From an uncultured Acidimicrobiales bacterium (lineage in GTDB: Bacteria > Actinomycetota > Acidimicrobiia > Acidimicrobiales > CADCTF01), in contig CADCTF010000013.1 of NCBI GenBank assembly GCA_902805655.1, positions 1-64,000 of the forward strand: 64,000 nt of DNA, given 5' to 3'. The position numbers were made by a program, and so were the translations under genes. This document shows, in pieces, positions 63,582 through 64,000 of the stretch. Each line of letters begins with the position of its first letter. Position 1 is the stretch's first letter. The notes under the pieces were generated by a model. The model had not been told where the DNA came from. It saw only the letters and a program-made list of their open reading frames with translations, and did no database searches.

Positions 63582-63613
63582 GAGTTGCCGCGCCCATCCG
63601 GGCGTACTAGAAA

Positions 63614-63633
63614 ACTTGACTGGTGAGTCAAGT
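63614..63633. promoter_or_regulatory. Perfect palindrome upstream of the thiolase-like gene
   Basis: ACTTGACT-GGTG-AGTCAAGT is a perfect 8-4-8 inverted repeat ~33 bp upstream of the thiolase-like start. It has the size of a TetR-type operator and contains a TTGACT that could be a -35 box, so a bound repressor would block transcription. Confidence 0.6.
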
Positions 63634-63665
63634 CGAGGGACGACTCGCTTCAAGGGGGAATGCAG

Positions 63666-64000
63666 GTGAGCGGACTTCGAGGCAAAGCCGCGATCGTGGG
63701 CGTCGTAGACGCCGCGTCGCCGACCGGTGAGCTCGAGCTGACGGGACGCGCGCTGGAGGTCGACATGATCTCCAAGGCGCTCGACGATGCCGGCCTCACC
63801 ATCGCCGACGTCGACGGCGTCACCCACACGTCGTCGTCGATGCAGCTCGCAGAGCACCTCGGCATCCACCCCACCTTCACCGACTCCACCAGCACAGGCG
63901 GCTCGAGCTTCGAGGTCCACGTCGAGCACGCCGCGGCGGCGATCGCGGCCGGCCTGTGCGAAGTCGTCATCGGCGTGTACGCCTCCACCCCGCGCAGCGA
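63666..64000 (+). CDS. Thiolase-like / lipid-transfer protein, N-terminal part (3' end outside window)
   Basis: The ~112 codons present read KAAIVGVVDAASPTGELELT, then DMISKALDDAGLTIADVDGV and a CEVVIGVYAS strand, the N-terminal pattern of thiolases and SCP2-type thiolase-like proteins of actinobacterial sterol and fatty-acid degradation. GTG 63666 was preferred because AAGGGGG lies about 7 bases upstream; an in-frame ATG at 63660 abuts that sequence. The catalytic cysteine region is near STGGSSFEV, where the residue aligning with the thiolase Cys may be Ser or Gly, so activity is uncertain. A palindrome upstream suggests repression. Confidence 0.75.
   Translation, partial: MSGLRGKAAIVGVVDAASPTGELELTGRALEVDMISKALDDAGLTIADVDGVTHTSSSMQLAEHLGIHPTFTDSTSTGGSSFEVHVEHAAAAIAAGLCEVVIGVYASTPRS

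Overview
The window is a GC-rich, gene-dense bacterial chromosome segment with many GTG/TTG starts, one- to four-base overlaps between genes, and no insertion sequences, phage genes or CRISPR arrays. The order uvrC-rapZ-yvcK-gap-pgk-tpiA-secG, an Mca-like amidase of mycothiol metabolism, several CoA-dependent lipid-degradation genes and probable leaderless promoters all point to an actinobacterium. The mix of acyl-CoA ligases, family III CoA-transferases and acyl-CoA dehydrogenases fits an Acidimicrobiia-like lineage; that placement is inference.

Layout. 1-10.4 kb: the end of uvrA, nadA (minus), uvrC, a MaoC-like protein, a methyltransferase, rapZ, yvcK, then the glycolytic run gap-pgk-tpiA and secG. 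The whiA gene usually found between yvcK and gap is missing. 10.3-15.5 kb: an oligopeptide-type ABC importer with two lipoprotein binding proteins and two permeases but no ATPase. tRNA-Leu(GAG) follows. 15.7-26.8 kb: a zinc alcohol dehydrogenase, a DUF455-like ferritin-fold (diiron) protein in a row with an acyl-CoA ligase and an acyl-CoA dehydrogenase, a short-chain dehydrogenase, two divergent family III CoA-transferases, a second acyl-CoA ligase and a membrane protein. 26.9-32.9 kb: gltB-gltD glutamate synthase (minus). 33-36.4 kb: a metallo-beta-lactamase-fold sulfatase-like protein, an Mca-like amidase and a serine hydrolase. 36.4-44.3 kb: a PAS-GGDEF cyclase (minus), an M16 protease and a pair of dynamin-like GTPases.

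44.3-49.9 kb is a compact minus-strand sugar operon of five overlapping genes: UDP-galactopyranose mutase-like flavoprotein, glycoside hydrolase, glycosyltransferase, aldo/keto reductase and sugar nucleotidyltransferase. It is the best candidate here for a little-described system. 50.1-55.3 kb: engB, a large membrane protein, a receiver-only response regulator, an MFS transporter and a neutral zinc metallopeptidase. 55.4-64 kb: a flavodoxin-like protein, enoyl-CoA hydratase, SDR, YqgE, an ABC ATPase coupled to a lone Nfu N-terminal domain, an alpha/beta hydrolase, a TetR regulator divergent from a molybdopterin-type oxidoreductase, a DEAD-box helicase, glutathione peroxidase, and the start of a thiolase-like gene preceded by a perfect palindrome.

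Regulation visible in the sequence: at least eight genes or leader ORFs have a TANNNT -10 box placed 6-9 bases before the start codon with no ribosome-binding site, and four of these share the exact form TAGCGT-N7-start. Convergent pairs are separated by hairpins. Two palindromes are probable TetR-type operators. No gene-free stretch exceeds about 235 bases. All function calls come from motifs read by eye; no database search was run.
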